A stretch of 64,000 nt of DNA from CAZYFH01 sp965249175 (GCA_965249175.1 OZ252227.1:6324001-6388000), one strand, 5' to 3'; shown: positions 43,236 through 54,255, counted from the first letter of the stretch. Notes: generated from the letters alone by a model not told the origin. Program-made: numbers and translations.

Positions 43236-45706
43236 ATGCGGGCGCGGGCGTTGACGGTGTGCCTGGCGGTCCTCGCGGCGTGCGCGTGGGCGCCTCGTGC
43301 AGGTGCCGCCCGGCACCCGGAGACCGCTGGCAACCCGCAAACGCGTCCAGCGCGTCCCGCGACTGGAGCGGCGACCCCGCAGCGCGCCCTGCTCGATCGC
43401 TACTGTGTCACCTGCCACAACACGCGGTTGAAAACCGGCGGTCTCGCGCTCGACGGGGTGGACGTCACCGATGTCGGCGCGGCCCCCGCGCTCTGGGAGC
43501 AGGTCGTCCAGAAGTTGCGTGGCGGGATGATGCCGCCGGCGGGCCGGCCGCGCCCCGATCAGCATACCTACGACGAGTTCCGATCGTGGCTGGAAACGGG
43601 GCTCGACCGTGTGGCCGCGACGCGGCCGGAGCCTGGTCGCGTCCCCACCCATCGCCTGAACCGCGCCGAGTACGCGAACGCCATTCGCGACCTGCTCGCG
43701 CTGGATGTCGACGTCGCCTCGCTACTGCCCGCGGATGACTCCGGTCACGGGTTCGACAACCTGGCCGGCACGCTCGCGCTCTCGCCCGTCCTGCTCGAAC
43801 GCTATATGTCGGCGGCGCGGCGGATCAGCCGGCTCGCGGTCGGTGATCCGACGATCGGCCCAGGATTCACATCGAAGACCTACGTCGTGCCGATCAACAT
43901 GGCGCAGAACGACCGGATGAGCGAGGACCTGCCGTTCGGGTCGCGCGCCGGCATCGCGGTTCGCCACCGGTTTCCGCTCGACGGCGAGTACGTCATCAGG
44001 ATCCGATTGAAGCGGAGCGTCTACGAGTACATCGTCAACCTCGACGAAGTGCACGACCTCGACCTGCGGCTGGATGGCCAGCGCATCGCCCGTTTCAGCG
44101 TGGGCGGTGGAGGTGGGGGCACGCCAGCGCCGGTCAGTTTCTCGGGGACCTTCGTGGCGGCCGGCGACGCGGCATACCCGAGCCAGGAATGGGACGACTA
44201 CCGCACGGGCGCCGATGCCGATCTTGCCGCGTGTCGTTCGTGGGCAAGGCGTGGGAACACGAAGGCGTGCTGCAACCGCCGCTCAGGGAATACGGCGCGA
44301 CCGTCACGGAGACCACGGACACGTCGTCGCGCCCGGAAGGGCCTGGTATCGAGAGCGTGGCCGTCGATGGTCCCTACGCGGTGACGGGGCCGGGTGAGAC
44401 CGCGAGCCGCCAACGGATCTTTGTCTGCCGGCCGGAGGGCGGCGCCGGTAGTGCCGAGGCGCAGTGCGCGAGGACGATTCTTTCGACCTTGGCGCGGCGC
44501 GCGTATCGCCGCCCGGCCACCGACGCTGATGTCGAGCCACTGCTTCCGTTCTACGAGTCCGGGCGCGCGCGGGGTGGCTTCGACGAGGGCATCCAGGCGG
44601 CGCTCGAGCGCATCCTCATCGACCGGGAGTTTCTGTTCCGCATCGAGCGCGATCCGGCCGATGTGGCGTCCGGCGCCCCGTACCAGCTCAGCGATCTCGA
44701 GCTCGCGTCCCGATTGTCGTTCTTCCTCTGGAGCAGCATTCCCGATGACGAGCTGCTTGACGTTGCGACCCGCGGGCATCTGTCCGATCCCGACGTCCTC
44801 GAGCAGCAGGTCCGGCGCATGCTGGACGACGTGCGCGCCACGGCACTCGTCGACAACTTCGCTGGCCAATGGCTGTCGCTTCGCAGCGTCGACGGCATCG
44901 CTCCCGATCCGAACCTGTTTCCCGGGTTCGACGAGAACCTCCGCGAGGCGTTGAGACGCGAGACCGAGCTGTTCGTCGAGAGCCAGCTCCGTGAGGATCG
45001 GGGCGTCGTCGAGCTGTTGGGGGCCGATTACACGTATCTCAACGAACGGCTCGCCCGGCACTACGGCGTGCCGAACGTGCGCGGCAGCCGGTTCCGGCGG
45101 GTGACACTGGATGATGATCGCCGTCACGGCCTGCTCGGCCACGGCAGCATTCTGGCGGTGACGTCCTACGGCAACCGGACGTCGCCGGTGCTCCGGGCGA
45201 AGTGGTTGCTCGAGAACGTCCTCGGCACACCCCCGTCGCCGCCCCCGGCGGACGTGCCGGCGCTGCCAGACGCCGGCGACGCGGATGACCCGCGCACGGT
45301 CCGCGAGCGTCTCGCCATGCACCGGCGGAGCTCGGCGTGCGCGGTGTGCCACGCGCCGATGGATCCGCTCGGCTTCGCGCTCGAAAACTTCGACGCGATC
45401 GGGGCGTGGCGCACCACCGACGCCGGCCTGCCGATCGATGCCGCGGCGGTCCTCGCCGACGGCGTGACGACGTTCAACGGTCCGTCGGAGCTGCGCGAGG
45501 TGCTTCTCGGTCGCTCGCCGCAGTTCGTGGAAACCGTGACGGAGAAGCTCCTCATCTACGCCCTCGGCCGGGGACTCGAGCACTACGACCGGCCGGTCAT
45601 CCGCGCGATCGTGCGAGATGCCGAAGCGCAGAACTACCGCTGGTCGGCGCTGATCCTGGGCATCGTCGACAGCACGCCGTTTCGGATGCGGAGGTCGGAG
45701 TCATGA
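43236..45706 (+). pseudogene. PSD/DUF1592 diheme cytochrome (operon 2), one frameshift
   Basis: Same architecture as the operon 1 protein: signal peptide, CVTCH at residues 57-61, HRLNRAEYANAIRDLLALD, FNFAGQ-type DUF1592 block (LSDLELASRLSFFLWSSIPD), GLLGHGSILAVTSYGNRTSP, CAVCH and VTEKLLIYALGRGLEHYD. The frame breaks at 44227-44228, where adding one C (CC to CCC) gives a smooth DLARVSFVGKAWE. Both halves are otherwise intact, so a sequencing error is as likely as a real mutation. The stop overlaps the DUF1552 start. Confidence 0.88.
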
Positions 45707-47076
45707 TCATCACGAAGCGGGCGCTGCCGCGGCGCACGGTGCTACGCGGCATCGGGGCGACGGTGGCGCTGCCGCTTCTTGACGGGATGGTGCCGGCGCT
45801 GACTGCCCTGGCCCAAACCGCGGCCCGCCCGATCAAGCGCTTCGGTGTCGTCTATGTGCCGAACGGCGTCGTGATCGATCAGTGGACGCCGGCGACCGAT
45901 GGCGCCGGTTTCGAGCTCTCGCCGATCCTCGCGCCGCTGGCGCCGTTCCGCGACCGCCTGATCGTGTTGACCGGGCTGACTCAGAACGTCAACGGTCTGG
46001 CCGCCCAGAGTGGCGCCGTTCATGGCCGCTGCGCGACGAAGTTTCTCACCGGGGCGATCCCACGACCGTTCGGGCAAGAGGGCGACGACTTCCTGGCCGG
46101 CGTCTCCCTCGATCAACTCATCGCAAAGGAACTGGGTCGGGAGACGCAGCTCGGGTCGCTGGAGCTGTCGCTGGAGTCGGGCGACAAGGGCGCCGGCACG
46201 TGCGACGGCGGCTATAGCTGCACCTACAGTCACACCATCACGTGGCGGGGTCCGAGGACGCCGCTTCCGATGGAGCACAACCCGCGCGTCGTCTTCGAGC
46301 GGATGTTCGGAGACGGCGGCAGTACCGACGCGGGCGCGCGACAGGCGCGGATTGAGCATGACCGGAGCCTCCTCGACTCGGTGACGGGCAAAGTCGCGGA
46401 CCTCACGCGCGCGCTTGGCCCGAGCGACGCGAGCAAGCTGCGCGAGTATCTGGAGGCGGTGCGCGATATCGAGCGGCGGATCCAGCGGGCCGAGGAGCAG
46501 GTGGACCGCGAGCTTCCCGCCTTCGACCAGCCCGCGGGTGTGCCGGCGACGTTCGCCGAGCATGCACGGTTGATGTTCGATTTGCAGCTCCTCGCCTACC
46601 AGAGCGATCTGACCCGTGTCATCACCTTCATGGTGGGTCGTGAGTTCAGCAGCCGCACGTATCCCGAGATCGGCGCTCCCGGCGGGCACCACCCCTTGTC
46701 GCACGAGCACAGCGCCGCGAGCCAGGAGCAGCTCGCGCGGATCAACGTCCATCACGCGACGCAGTTCGCGTACTACCTCGATCGCCTCGCGGCAACGCCC
46801 GACGGCGACGGCTCGCTGCTCGACCACGTGATCCTCTACTACGGAGCGGGCATGGCCGAGGGCGATCACCAGCCGTGGAATCTGCCAATAGTCCTGGCGG
46901 GGGGAGGCGCTGGGGCGCTTCGCGGCGGGCGACACATTCGATATGCAGCCGATCCCGGCGCCACCCGATCCGTTGAGGGCGGCACGCCGTTGGCCAACCT
47001 GCATGTGACCGTGCTGGAGAAGCTCGGCATGCGCATCGACGCCGTCCACGACAGTACGGGCCGCTTGGATCTTTAG
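45703..47076 (+). CDS. Tat-exported DUF1552 protein (operon 2)
   Basis: 457 residues, ATGA overlap with the cytochrome gene, so translationally coupled. Twin-arginine signal ALPRRTVLRGIGATVALPLL. Family features: VVYVPNGVVI, LIVLTGLTQN, GTCDGGYSCTYSHTITW, DIERRIQRAEEQ, APGGHHPLSHEHSA (candidate metal site), LLDHVILYYGAGMAEGD. Parallels the operon 1 protein throughout, with extra residues before the last helix. Confidence 0.92.
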   Translation: MIITKRALPRRTVLRGIGATVALPLLDGMVPALTALAQTAARPIKRFGVVYVPNGVVIDQWTPATDGAGFELSPILAPLAPFRDRLIVLTGLTQNVNGLAAQSGAVHGRCATKFLTGAIPRPFGQEGDDFLAGVSLDQLIAKELGRETQLGSLELSLESGDKGAGTCDGGYSCTYSHTITWRGPRTPLPMEHNPRVVFERMFGDGGSTDAGARQARIEHDRSLLDSVTGKVADLTRALGPSDASKLREYLEAVRDIERRIQRAEEQVDRELPAFDQPAGVPATFAEHARLMFDLQLLAYQSDLTRVITFMVGREFSSRTYPEIGAPGGHHPLSHEHSAASQEQLARINVHHATQFAYYLDRLAATPDGDGSLLDHVILYYGAGMAEGDHQPWNLPIVLAGGGAGALRGGRHIRYAADPGATRSVEGGTPLANLHVTVLEKLGMRIDAVHDSTGRLDL

Positions 47077-49013
47077 TGCTCAGGGCTCAGGGCTCAAGGC
47101 TCGCCGTTGCGGTGCTGGTTGCCGCTCTCGCGGCGACTGCCGTTGCAACCACGCAGGAGCCGAGCGGAGTGCTGCCGCTGATCGAGGCCGTGCGGCAGCA
47201 GGACGCGGCTGCCGTTCGATCTCTGGTGTCCGGGCGCGTCGACGTGAGCGCGGCGCAGCCCGACGGCGCGACGGCGCTCCATTGGGCGGTCCATCGGGAG
47301 GACCGCGACATCGCGGCACTCCTGATTCGCGCAGGCGCCGACGTGAACAAGGCGAACGACCTCGGGGTCACGCCCCTCCTGATGGCGTCCGACCGTGGCA
47401 ATGCCGACCTCGTCGAGCAGTTGCTGGTGGCGGGCGCCGATCCGGACGCGGCCCTTTCTGGTGGGGAGACGGCGTTGATGGTTGCGGCCCGGGCGGGCAA
47501 TCTTGATGCGGTGAACGCGTTGCTCGCGCACGGCGCGAACGCGAACGCGACCGAAGCGACCCGTACCCAATCGGCCCTCATGTGGGCCGTCGCGAACACG
47601 CACCCGCAGATCACGCAGGCGCTCATCCGGAACGGCGCGGACGTCGACGCGCGCTCCGCCACGAGACGCGGGGTCTTCAACATGGGCGGGAGCCGCTCGG
47701 CCGGTTCGGCGTCACGGGGCATCGCCCTCCAGGAAGTGGAGCTGGGTGGGAGCACACCGCTGCTGTTCGCGGCACGGTCCGGTGACCTGGAGTCCGCGCG
47801 TCTCCTGGTCGCCGCGGGCGCCGATGTGCGCGACACCACCGCCGACGGAAACACCGCCTTGGTGATCGCCGCGCATAGCGGCCATGGGTTGCTGGCCGCG
47901 TTCCTGCTCGACGCCGGAGCCGACCCGAACGCCGCCCCCCTCGGCTATACCGCGCTCCATGCGGCAGTGCTCCGAGGCACGCTGCGCGACCGCGCGGTCG
48001 CAAATGAGGATCCCGGTGTTGGCGTGGCCCTCGTGCGCGCCCTCCTCGCACGCGGCGCCGATCCCGACGCGCGCCTCACGAAGGGCACGCCGGTCAGGCG
48101 CTGGAGCCACGACTTCGCCTTCATGGATCGGTGGGTCGGGGCGACACCGTTCTGGCTGGCCGCCAAGTTTCTCGAAGTGGAGATGATGCGTGTCCTGGCC
48201 GACGCCGGGGCGGATCCACGGTTGCCGAGCCGCGATGGCACCACGCCGCTGATGGCAGCGGCCGGACTCGGCTACAGCCGGGGTGGCGGAAGCGCCTTCA
48301 TCAAGGACCGCCGAGACTTCTCCTCATACAACCCCGTCGCCTCGGCCGAGCTAGGTTCGACGATTCCTGCGGCGGAGGAGCGGCGGGCGCTCGAGGCCGT
48401 GACGGTGGCGATCGAGCTGGGGGCCATCGTCGACACGGCCAACGACGTCGGCGACACGGCGCTGCACGCCGCGGCGTCGCACGGCATGAACATGGTGATC
48501 GAGATGCTGGTGCGTCGAGGCGCCGACCTCCACGCGGCGAACAGTCGCGGCCAGACGCCCCAGGCGCTGGCTGTCTTCTCGGACGGCATTGCGGGCGACC
48601 GGTTTGTGCGCGAGAGTACGGCGGATCTGCTCAGCGCCTTGGACGACAGCAACAGCGACACCGCGCACCCGACCGAGCCGCACGCCCACCCGGTGGCTCG
48701 AGCCTTGACGAACCCGGTGGCTCCGGGCCCCGAATCCGTCGCAGCGGGCGCGGTGACCTACCGGAGGATGTGCGCCACCTGTCACGGGCCGACCGGCCGG
48801 GGTGACGGCGGTCTGGCCGCCGCGACCGCGGCCTACGGGACGCGTCCATCGAACCTCGCGGATGCCACCTGGCAGCACGGTTCCAGCGGCGGAGAGATCT
48901 TCGTCGCGATCCGCGACGGGATTGGGCCCGATTTCACCATGGACGGCTTCGGCGGTCGGCTCGACGAGCCTGAGATGTGGAGTCTCGTGAACTACCTGAA
49001 GAGCCTTCGCTAG
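47076..49013 (+). CDS. Exported ankyrin-repeat protein with C-terminal cytochrome c domain (operon 2)
   Basis: 645 residues; the GTG start shares one base with the preceding TAG. Hydrophobic signal (LAVAVLVAALAATAVAT), then about ten ankyrin repeats (GATALHWAVHREDRDIAAL, TPLLMASDRGNADLVEQLL, NTALVIAAHSGHGLLAAFLL). After a loose linker a mono-heme cytochrome c domain carries CATCH at 566-570 (CATCHGPTGRGDGG) and the distal Met region around ISPDFTMDGFGG-like DFTMDGFGGRL. The operon 1 homologue lacks this domain. Confidence 0.92.
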   Translation: MLRAQGSRLAVAVLVAALAATAVATTQEPSGVLPLIEAVRQQDAAAVRSLVSGRVDVSAAQPDGATALHWAVHREDRDIAALLIRAGADVNKANDLGVTPLLMASDRGNADLVEQLLVAGADPDAALSGGETALMVAARAGNLDAVNALLAHGANANATEATRTQSALMWAVANTHPQITQALIRNGADVDARSATRRGVFNMGGSRSAGSASRGIALQEVELGGSTPLLFAARSGDLESARLLVAAGADVRDTTADGNTALVIAAHSGHGLLAAFLLDAGADPNAAPLGYTALHAAVLRGTLRDRAVANEDPGVGVALVRALLARGADPDARLTKGTPVRRWSHDFAFMDRWVGATPFWLAAKFLEVEMMRVLADAGADPRLPSRDGTTPLMAAAGLGYSRGGGSAFIKDRRDFSSYNPVASAELGSTIPAAEERRALEAVTVAIELGAIVDTANDVGDTALHAAASHGMNMVIEMLVRRGADLHAANSRGQTPQALAVFSDGIAGDRFVRESTADLLSALDDSNSDTAHPTEPHAHPVARALTNPVAPGPESVAAGAVTYRRMCATCHGPTGRGDGGLAAATAAYGTRPSNLADATWQHGSSGGEIFVAIRDGIGPDFTMDGFGGRLDEPEMWSLVNYLKSLR

Positions 49014-49185
49014 GGTCCGCCGGCACTGTCACGGCGAGGTCGAGCGTAGCAGAGATGGGCATGATCCCCCCCGCACTGCACCCAGCGAGCTACTGCCGGC
49101 TCGGCTGCAGCGCGCGCCGGGCTGCTAGGCCGACAACGCCTCGAGCAGTCGTCACCGAACTTCGCGAGCAGATAAGCTGACGCGC

Positions 49186-51330
49186 ATGATCGCGCTTGGC
49201 CGTTTCCTCACCGGAGCGGTCGTGGCTGCTGCCATCGTCGCGCCGGCGAGCATGCACGCTCGCCAGTCGGGCGTGACCGGCGAGTGCGTAGACGCGATCC
49301 GCGAGTCGGGTCCGGACGCCGACCTCTATTGCATCGAGCTCTTCCCCACACCCGAGCTCCGAAACGCCGCCGGCCGCGTCGAGCTCGGGCGCGTGCCCTC
49401 ACCGTTCGGCACACGCGTCTCGTCCGACGGGCACCACGAGTTCGACGTTGCGCTGGCTATCCGCGGCCTGCCAGACCCGTCGTCACTCGGGCCGTACACG
49501 ACCTACGTGGCCTGGGCCACCACACCGCTCCTGCGGCCAATGGTCAACCTGGGACGGGTGAGCAACGGCCGCGTCGATCTGGGGCGGGTGGCATTCGACA
49601 AGTTCCTGATCCTCGTCACGGCCGAAGCGTCGGTCGACGTCGACACCTATCAGGGGCGCCTCGTGCTCCGCGGCATCTCTGCCAGCATGCGCATGGAGCC
49701 GGAGGATCTGCTGCAGCTCACCGGTATCGTCGGCAACCGTGGCGCACGAGCATCGGACTGGCCTGTCCCGCTGCCACATCCGCTCGTCGAGATGATGCCG
49801 GGCGTTGGTGACCTGCGGCCAGCGGTCACGCCGTACACACCGGAAACGCCACGTGGCGAGCCCGCCCCCCCGGCGCGACCACGTGAGGTCGTCACGCTCC
49901 CCGACGGCGGCACGCTCGATCTCGAGGCGGCGCTCGTGACCCGCACCGTCAACGGCCGGACGTTCACGATGTTTGGCTTCAACGGCCAGTACCCCGGCCC
50001 GTTGATCCGGGTGCCGCAGGACGCGACGATCACCGTGAACTTCACCAACAGACTTGACCTGCCGACTGCCGTCCACTGGCACGGCATCCGTCTGGACAAT
50101 CGGTACGACGGCGTCCCGGGTGTGACGCAGGAGCCAGTGGAACCGGGTGATGGCTTCCAGTACCGCATCCACTTCCCCGATGCCGGGATCTACTGGTACC
50201 ACCCGCATCACCGCGAGGACATTCAGCAGGAACTCGGCCTCTACGGCAATCTGCGAGTCGACGCACGCGACCCCAACTATTTCGGTCCGGCCAACCGCGA
50301 AGAAACGCTGATGCTCGACGACCTGTTGATGGGCGCCGACGGCGCGGCGCCGCTACCGTTCGGGCGCGAACGGGCCACGCACGCACTGATGGGACGCTTT
50401 GGCAACCTGCTGCTCATCAACGGTGAACCCGAGTACCGCCTCGCCGTCGACCGCGGCGCGGTGGTCAGGTTCCTTTTGACCAACGTCTCGAATACGCGGA
50501 CGTTCAATCTCTCGTTCGCTGACGCGCCGATCAAGCTCGTCGCGTCGGATGTCGGCAAGTTCGAACGCGAGACGTGGGTCGAGAGCGTCGTCATCGCCCC
50601 GGCGGAGCGCTACGTCGTCGAGGTACGGTTCCCGGACGCGGGGGATGTGGCGCTCGTCAACCGCGTGCAGAGCATCGATCACGTGTATGGCAATTTCTTT
50701 CCCGAGACGTCGGCGCTCGGGCGGATCTTGGTACGTGGGACCCCGGCGCAGCCAGATCATGCTGCCACGTTCGACGCCCTGCGCACGCATGGCGATGTCG
50801 TAGCGGACATTGACCGGTATCGTGTCGACTTCGGCCGCCCGGTCGACCGCCGGTTGCTGCTCACGCTCGGGGTGGACCGGCTCCCCTATCCGCTCGAGAC
50901 GCTTCTCAACCTCGACGCCAGCTTCTTCAATCCGGTCGAGTGGAGCGGCACGATGCCGCGGATGAACTGGGTGACCACGACCGACCAGGTCGAGTGGATC
51001 CTTCGCGACGAGGACACCGGGGAGGAGAACCTGGCGATCGACTGGTCGTTCCGCATCGGAGACCGGGTGAAGATCCGCCTGCGCAATGACCGAACGGCCG
51101 TCCACGCGATGCAGCACCCGATCCACATACACGGCCAGCGGTTTCTGGTGCTGACACAGGACGGCACGCCAAACGACAACCTCGTGTGGAAGGACACGAT
51201 GCTCCTGCCGGTAGGGTCGACCGCTGACCTGTTACTCGAGGTGTCGAATCCGGGACGTTGGATGCTACATTGCCATATCGCGGAGCATCTCGAATCGGGT
51301 ATGAAGCTGGTGTTCGACGTCAGCCCGTGA
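49186..51330 (+). CDS. Multicopper oxidase
   Basis: 714 residues. Signal peptide (1-27). An N-terminal region of about 210 residues unlike classic oxidases precedes three cupredoxin domains. Copper ligands: HWHG at 297-300, YWYHPHH (H339, H341, H342), HPIHIHG (H644, H647, H649) and HCHIAEHLESGM at 695-706 with axial Met. All T1/T2/T3 ligands are present, so it should be active. Oxidised substrate (phenolics, metals) unknown. Followed by the amidohydrolase gene after 41 bp. Confidence 0.93.
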   Translation: MIALGRFLTGAVVAAAIVAPASMHARQSGVTGECVDAIRESGPDADLYCIELFPTPELRNAAGRVELGRVPSPFGTRVSSDGHHEFDVALAIRGLPDPSSLGPYTTYVAWATTPLLRPMVNLGRVSNGRVDLGRVAFDKFLILVTAEASVDVDTYQGRLVLRGISASMRMEPEDLLQLTGIVGNRGARASDWPVPLPHPLVEMMPGVGDLRPAVTPYTPETPRGEPAPPARPREVVTLPDGGTLDLEAALVTRTVNGRTFTMFGFNGQYPGPLIRVPQDATITVNFTNRLDLPTAVHWHGIRLDNRYDGVPGVTQEPVEPGDGFQYRIHFPDAGIYWYHPHHREDIQQELGLYGNLRVDARDPNYFGPANREETLMLDDLLMGADGAAPLPFGRERATHALMGRFGNLLLINGEPEYRLAVDRGAVVRFLLTNVSNTRTFNLSFADAPIKLVASDVGKFERETWVESVVIAPAERYVVEVRFPDAGDVALVNRVQSIDHVYGNFFPETSALGRILVRGTPAQPDHAATFDALRTHGDVVADIDRYRVDFGRPVDRRLLLTLGVDRLPYPLETLLNLDASFFNPVEWSGTMPRMNWVTTTDQVEWILRDEDTGEENLAIDWSFRIGDRVKIRLRNDRTAVHAMQHPIHIHGQRFLVLTQDGTPNDNLVWKDTMLLPVGSTADLLLEVSNPGRWMLHCHIAEHLESGMKLVFDVSP

Positions 51331-51371
51331 GGATGGGCTCCGCCCTGGCGCTAGCTGCTAGAGGAGTGTTC

Positions 51372-52787
51372 ATGCGTACCGCGCTGCTGCTTGTCTCCGT
51401 CATCATCCTGTCGGCCGGTCTGGCCGCGCAGCCGGCCTCGTCCCTCTCAGCGAACGTCCGCGAGTTCATCCAGGTGGATGCTCCGACCGTCGCGCTGACC
51501 CACGTCCAGATCGTCAACGGCACCGGCGCGCCGGCGGCCAGCGACCAGACCATCGTGGTCCGCGACGGACGCATCGCAGCGGTCGGTCCTCGCGCAACTG
51601 TCGCGATCCCCGACGGAGCCGAAGTGCTCGAGCTGATGGGTCACACCGTCATCCCCGGCATCGTCGGGCTGCACGACCACACGTTCTACATGACCCGCGG
51701 CCGTCGGGTACAGCTCAACGAGAGCGCGCCGCCGCTCTACCTGGCAAGTGGCGTCACCACCATCCGGACCACCGGGGCGTTCTCGCCATATAGCGAGCTC
51801 AACTTGAAGAGCTCGATCGCCGCCGGCGAAGTGGTGGGGCCGCGGATGTACATCACGGGGCCGTACATCACAGGCGCCGGGGCGATGTCCCAGATGAAAT
51901 CCGTCTCCTCTCCGGAGGACGCGCGGCGGGTGGTGGCTTACTGGGCCGACGAAGGGGTTGACTGGTTCAAGGCATATACGCGCATCGGGCAGGACGAGCT
52001 CGCGGCCGCCATCGACGAGGCCCACCGGCGCGGCGTCAAAGTGACCGGCCACCTGTGCTCGGTCTCCTTCACGGAGGCGGTGGGGCTGGGCATCGACAAC
52101 ATTGAGCACGGCTTCTTTACAAACAGCGACTATGTCCGGGACAAGGAGCCAGGGGTCTGCCCGCCCGCGGTCCGGCAGAGCCTGCTCGACGTCGATCTCG
52201 ACGGCGCGGAGGTACGGATGACGATCCGCGAGATGGTCGATGCGAACGTGGCGATGACGTCGACCCTGGCGGTGTACGAGCTGAGCGTGCCGAACCGACC
52301 GCCGCTCGAAGATCGCGTGCTGGAGATGCTGGCACCGGCGGCGCGAGAGGAGTACCTGGAGACCCGCCGTGACATCGCCAGCCTCGACGAGTCGCCGATG
52401 TCGACCCTCTTTCCGAAGGCGCAGGCGTTCGAGAAGGCGTTCTTTGACGCCGGCGGGCTGCTCGCAGCCGGTGTCGATCCGACCGGCATCGGCGGCGCCT
52501 TGCCGGGCTACGGCGACCAGCGGAACTACGAGCTCCTCCTCGAGGCGGGCTTCACGCCTGAGCAGGTGATTCAGATCATGACGCTCAACGGCGCCCGGGT
52601 ACTGGGCGAAGAGGAGCGGTTCGGGTCAATCGAGCCGGGGAAGCTCGCCGACCTGGTTGTCATCAACGGCGACCCGGTGCGGCGTGAATCCGAGATTCGC
52701 AACGTCACGCTCGTCTTCAAAGAGGGCGTCGGGTACGACTCGCCGAAACTCATCGACTCGGTCAAAGGGCTCGTCGGCCTTCGTTGA
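51372..52787 (+). CDS. Exported amidohydrolase
   Basis: 471 residues, ATG 51372 after GAGGAG. Signal peptide (1-20). Metal ligands of the amidohydrolase barrel: GLHDHTFYM (HxH), WFKAYTRI (Lys), TGHLCSV, IEHGFFT and AAGVDPTGIG (Asp). The C-terminal GKLADLVVINGDPVR is typical of imidazolonepropionase-like members. Substrate unknown. It may follow the oxidase in one transcript. Confidence 0.92.
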   Translation: MRTALLLVSVIILSAGLAAQPASSLSANVREFIQVDAPTVALTHVQIVNGTGAPAASDQTIVVRDGRIAAVGPRATVAIPDGAEVLELMGHTVIPGIVGLHDHTFYMTRGRRVQLNESAPPLYLASGVTTIRTTGAFSPYSELNLKSSIAAGEVVGPRMYITGPYITGAGAMSQMKSVSSPEDARRVVAYWADEGVDWFKAYTRIGQDELAAAIDEAHRRGVKVTGHLCSVSFTEAVGLGIDNIEHGFFTNSDYVRDKEPGVCPPAVRQSLLDVDLDGAEVRMTIREMVDANVAMTSTLAVYELSVPNRPPLEDRVLEMLAPAAREEYLETRRDIASLDESPMSTLFPKAQAFEKAFFDAGGLLAAGVDPTGIGGALPGYGDQRNYELLLEAGFTPEQVIQIMTLNGARVLGEEERFGSIEPGKLADLVVINGDPVRRESEIRNVTLVFKEGVGYDSPKLIDSVKGLVGLR

Positions 52788-52822
52788 CAGTCATGGATGG
52801 TTGACCGAACCAATCAGGGACC

Positions 52823-53824
52823 ATGACGACGCCGGCCTCCACGACGATGAAGGCCATCGTCTGTTCACGATACGGATCCCCTGACGTCCTCGGCTTGAAG
52901 GAGGTGCCAACACCCACACCCAAAGACGATGAGATCCTGGTCAAGGTGCAGACGGCCGCGATCAACGACTACGACTGGGTCATGGTCACCGGCAAGCCAC
53001 GTGCGTATCGGCTGATCTTCGGGTTGCTGAAACCAAAGTTCGGAGTGCTCGGGGTAGACGTGGCGGGTCGGGTGGCAGCCGTCGGCGCGAGCGTCACGGC
53101 GTTCCGGGTCGGGGATGAGGTGTACGGCGATCTCTCCCAGTGCGGCTTTGGCGCCTTTGCGGAGTACGTCTGCGCGCGCGAACGTCACCTGGCCCACAAG
53201 CCGGCCGGCATGAGCTTCGCGCAGGCCGCAGCCATTCCCCATGCCGCGATGCTGGCCGTGCAAGGCCTTATCGACGCTGGGCAGATTCGAGACGGGCAGA
53301 AGGTGTTGATCAACGGCGCGGGGGGCGGCGTGGGAACCCTCGGAGTCCAGATCGCCAAGCGATTCGGAGTCGAAGTCACGGGCGTCGATAGCACGGAGAA
53401 GTTGGACTCAATGCGCTCCGTCGGGTTCGATCACGTCGTCGACTACACCCGGGAGGACTTCACCCGAAGCGGCAAACGCTACGACCTGATTCTGGATACA
53501 AAGACGACTCGATCACCGTTCGCCTACGCGCGCGCGCTGAGCCCCGGCGGAGCTTACGTCACGGTCGGAGGTGCCCTACCGCGAGTCCTTCAGGTGTTCG
53601 TCTTGGGCCCGTTGATCTCCAGGATCCGCGGCAAGGCGATGCGCATCGTCGACCTGAAACCGAACAAGGACTTGGAATACGCGAACGGGCTGTTCGAAGC
53701 GGGTAAGCTTACGCCGCTCACGGACGGCCCATACGCCTTGGATGAGGTTCCAGAGGCTCTGACGTTGTTCGGCAAGGCAAAACACAAGGGGAAGGTGATC
53801 ATCAACGTTGCGCAGGAAGTGTAG
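52823..53824 (+). CDS. Medium-chain (MDR) NAD(P)-dependent oxidoreductase, quinone-reductase type
   Basis: 333 residues; an internal ATG at 52847 also fits. GroES-like N-terminal half (MKAIVCSRYGSPDVLGLKEV, GVDVAGRVAAVG, VGDEVYGDL) and Rossmann half with GAGGGVGTLGVQIAK. No zinc-ligand set, so a zinc-free quinone oxidoreductase/enoyl reductase. Cytosolic. Begins 35 bp after the amidohydrolase gene. Confidence 0.92.
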   Translation: MTTPASTTMKAIVCSRYGSPDVLGLKEVPTPTPKDDEILVKVQTAAINDYDWVMVTGKPRAYRLIFGLLKPKFGVLGVDVAGRVAAVGASVTAFRVGDEVYGDLSQCGFGAFAEYVCARERHLAHKPAGMSFAQAAAIPHAAMLAVQGLIDAGQIRDGQKVLINGAGGGVGTLGVQIAKRFGVEVTGVDSTEKLDSMRSVGFDHVVDYTREDFTRSGKRYDLILDTKTTRSPFAYARALSPGGAYVTVGGALPRVLQVFVLGPLISRIRGKAMRIVDLKPNKDLEYANGLFEAGKLTPLTDGPYALDEVPEALTLFGKAKHKGKVIINVAQEV

Positions 53825-53868
53825 GAGGCGCTGTCACGGACCTCTCGCCCGTGCGGGATGAGGCCGGT

Positions 53869-54255
53869 ATGCCACACCGAACGGACGTCGATGCCTTCTT
53901 GGCCGCGTACCCGCCCCGGGTGCGGGAAGTGGCCCGCGCGGCCCGCCGGCTGCTGAAACAGGTGCTCCCTCGGGCCGCCGAGACGCTGGACGAGACCGCG
54001 AGGATCATCGGATACGGCTACGGTCCGGGATACGCCGGCCTGGTATGCACGCTGATTCCCAGTCGGGCCGGTGTGAAGCTCGGTATCGTTCGCGGCGCCG
54101 AGCTAGATGACCCCAGGGGATTGCTCGAGGGCAGCGGAAAGGTCCATCGCCATGTGGCCCTGCGGAGCCCCGCCGACCTGAAGCGGCCCGGCATTCGTCC
54201 GCTCCTCAAGGCCGCACTGGCAGCGTGGAGAAGACGACAGGCCGAGACAGGCTAG
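53869..54255 (+). CDS. DUF1801-family protein
   Basis: 128 residues from ATG 53869; GTG 53851 is an alternative start. DVDAFLAAYPPRVREVARAA, then TLDETARIIGYGYGPG and RHVALRSPADLKRPGIRPLL, are DUF1801 (YdhG-like) features. Function unknown; the fold resembles a phage/viral-type small domain. Single gene downstream of the MDR reductase. Confidence 0.85.
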   Translation: MPHRTDVDAFLAAYPPRVREVARAARRLLKQVLPRAAETLDETARIIGYGYGPGYAGLVCTLIPSRAGVKLGIVRGAELDDPRGLLEGSGKVHRHVALRSPADLKRPGIRPLLKAALAAWRRRQAETG

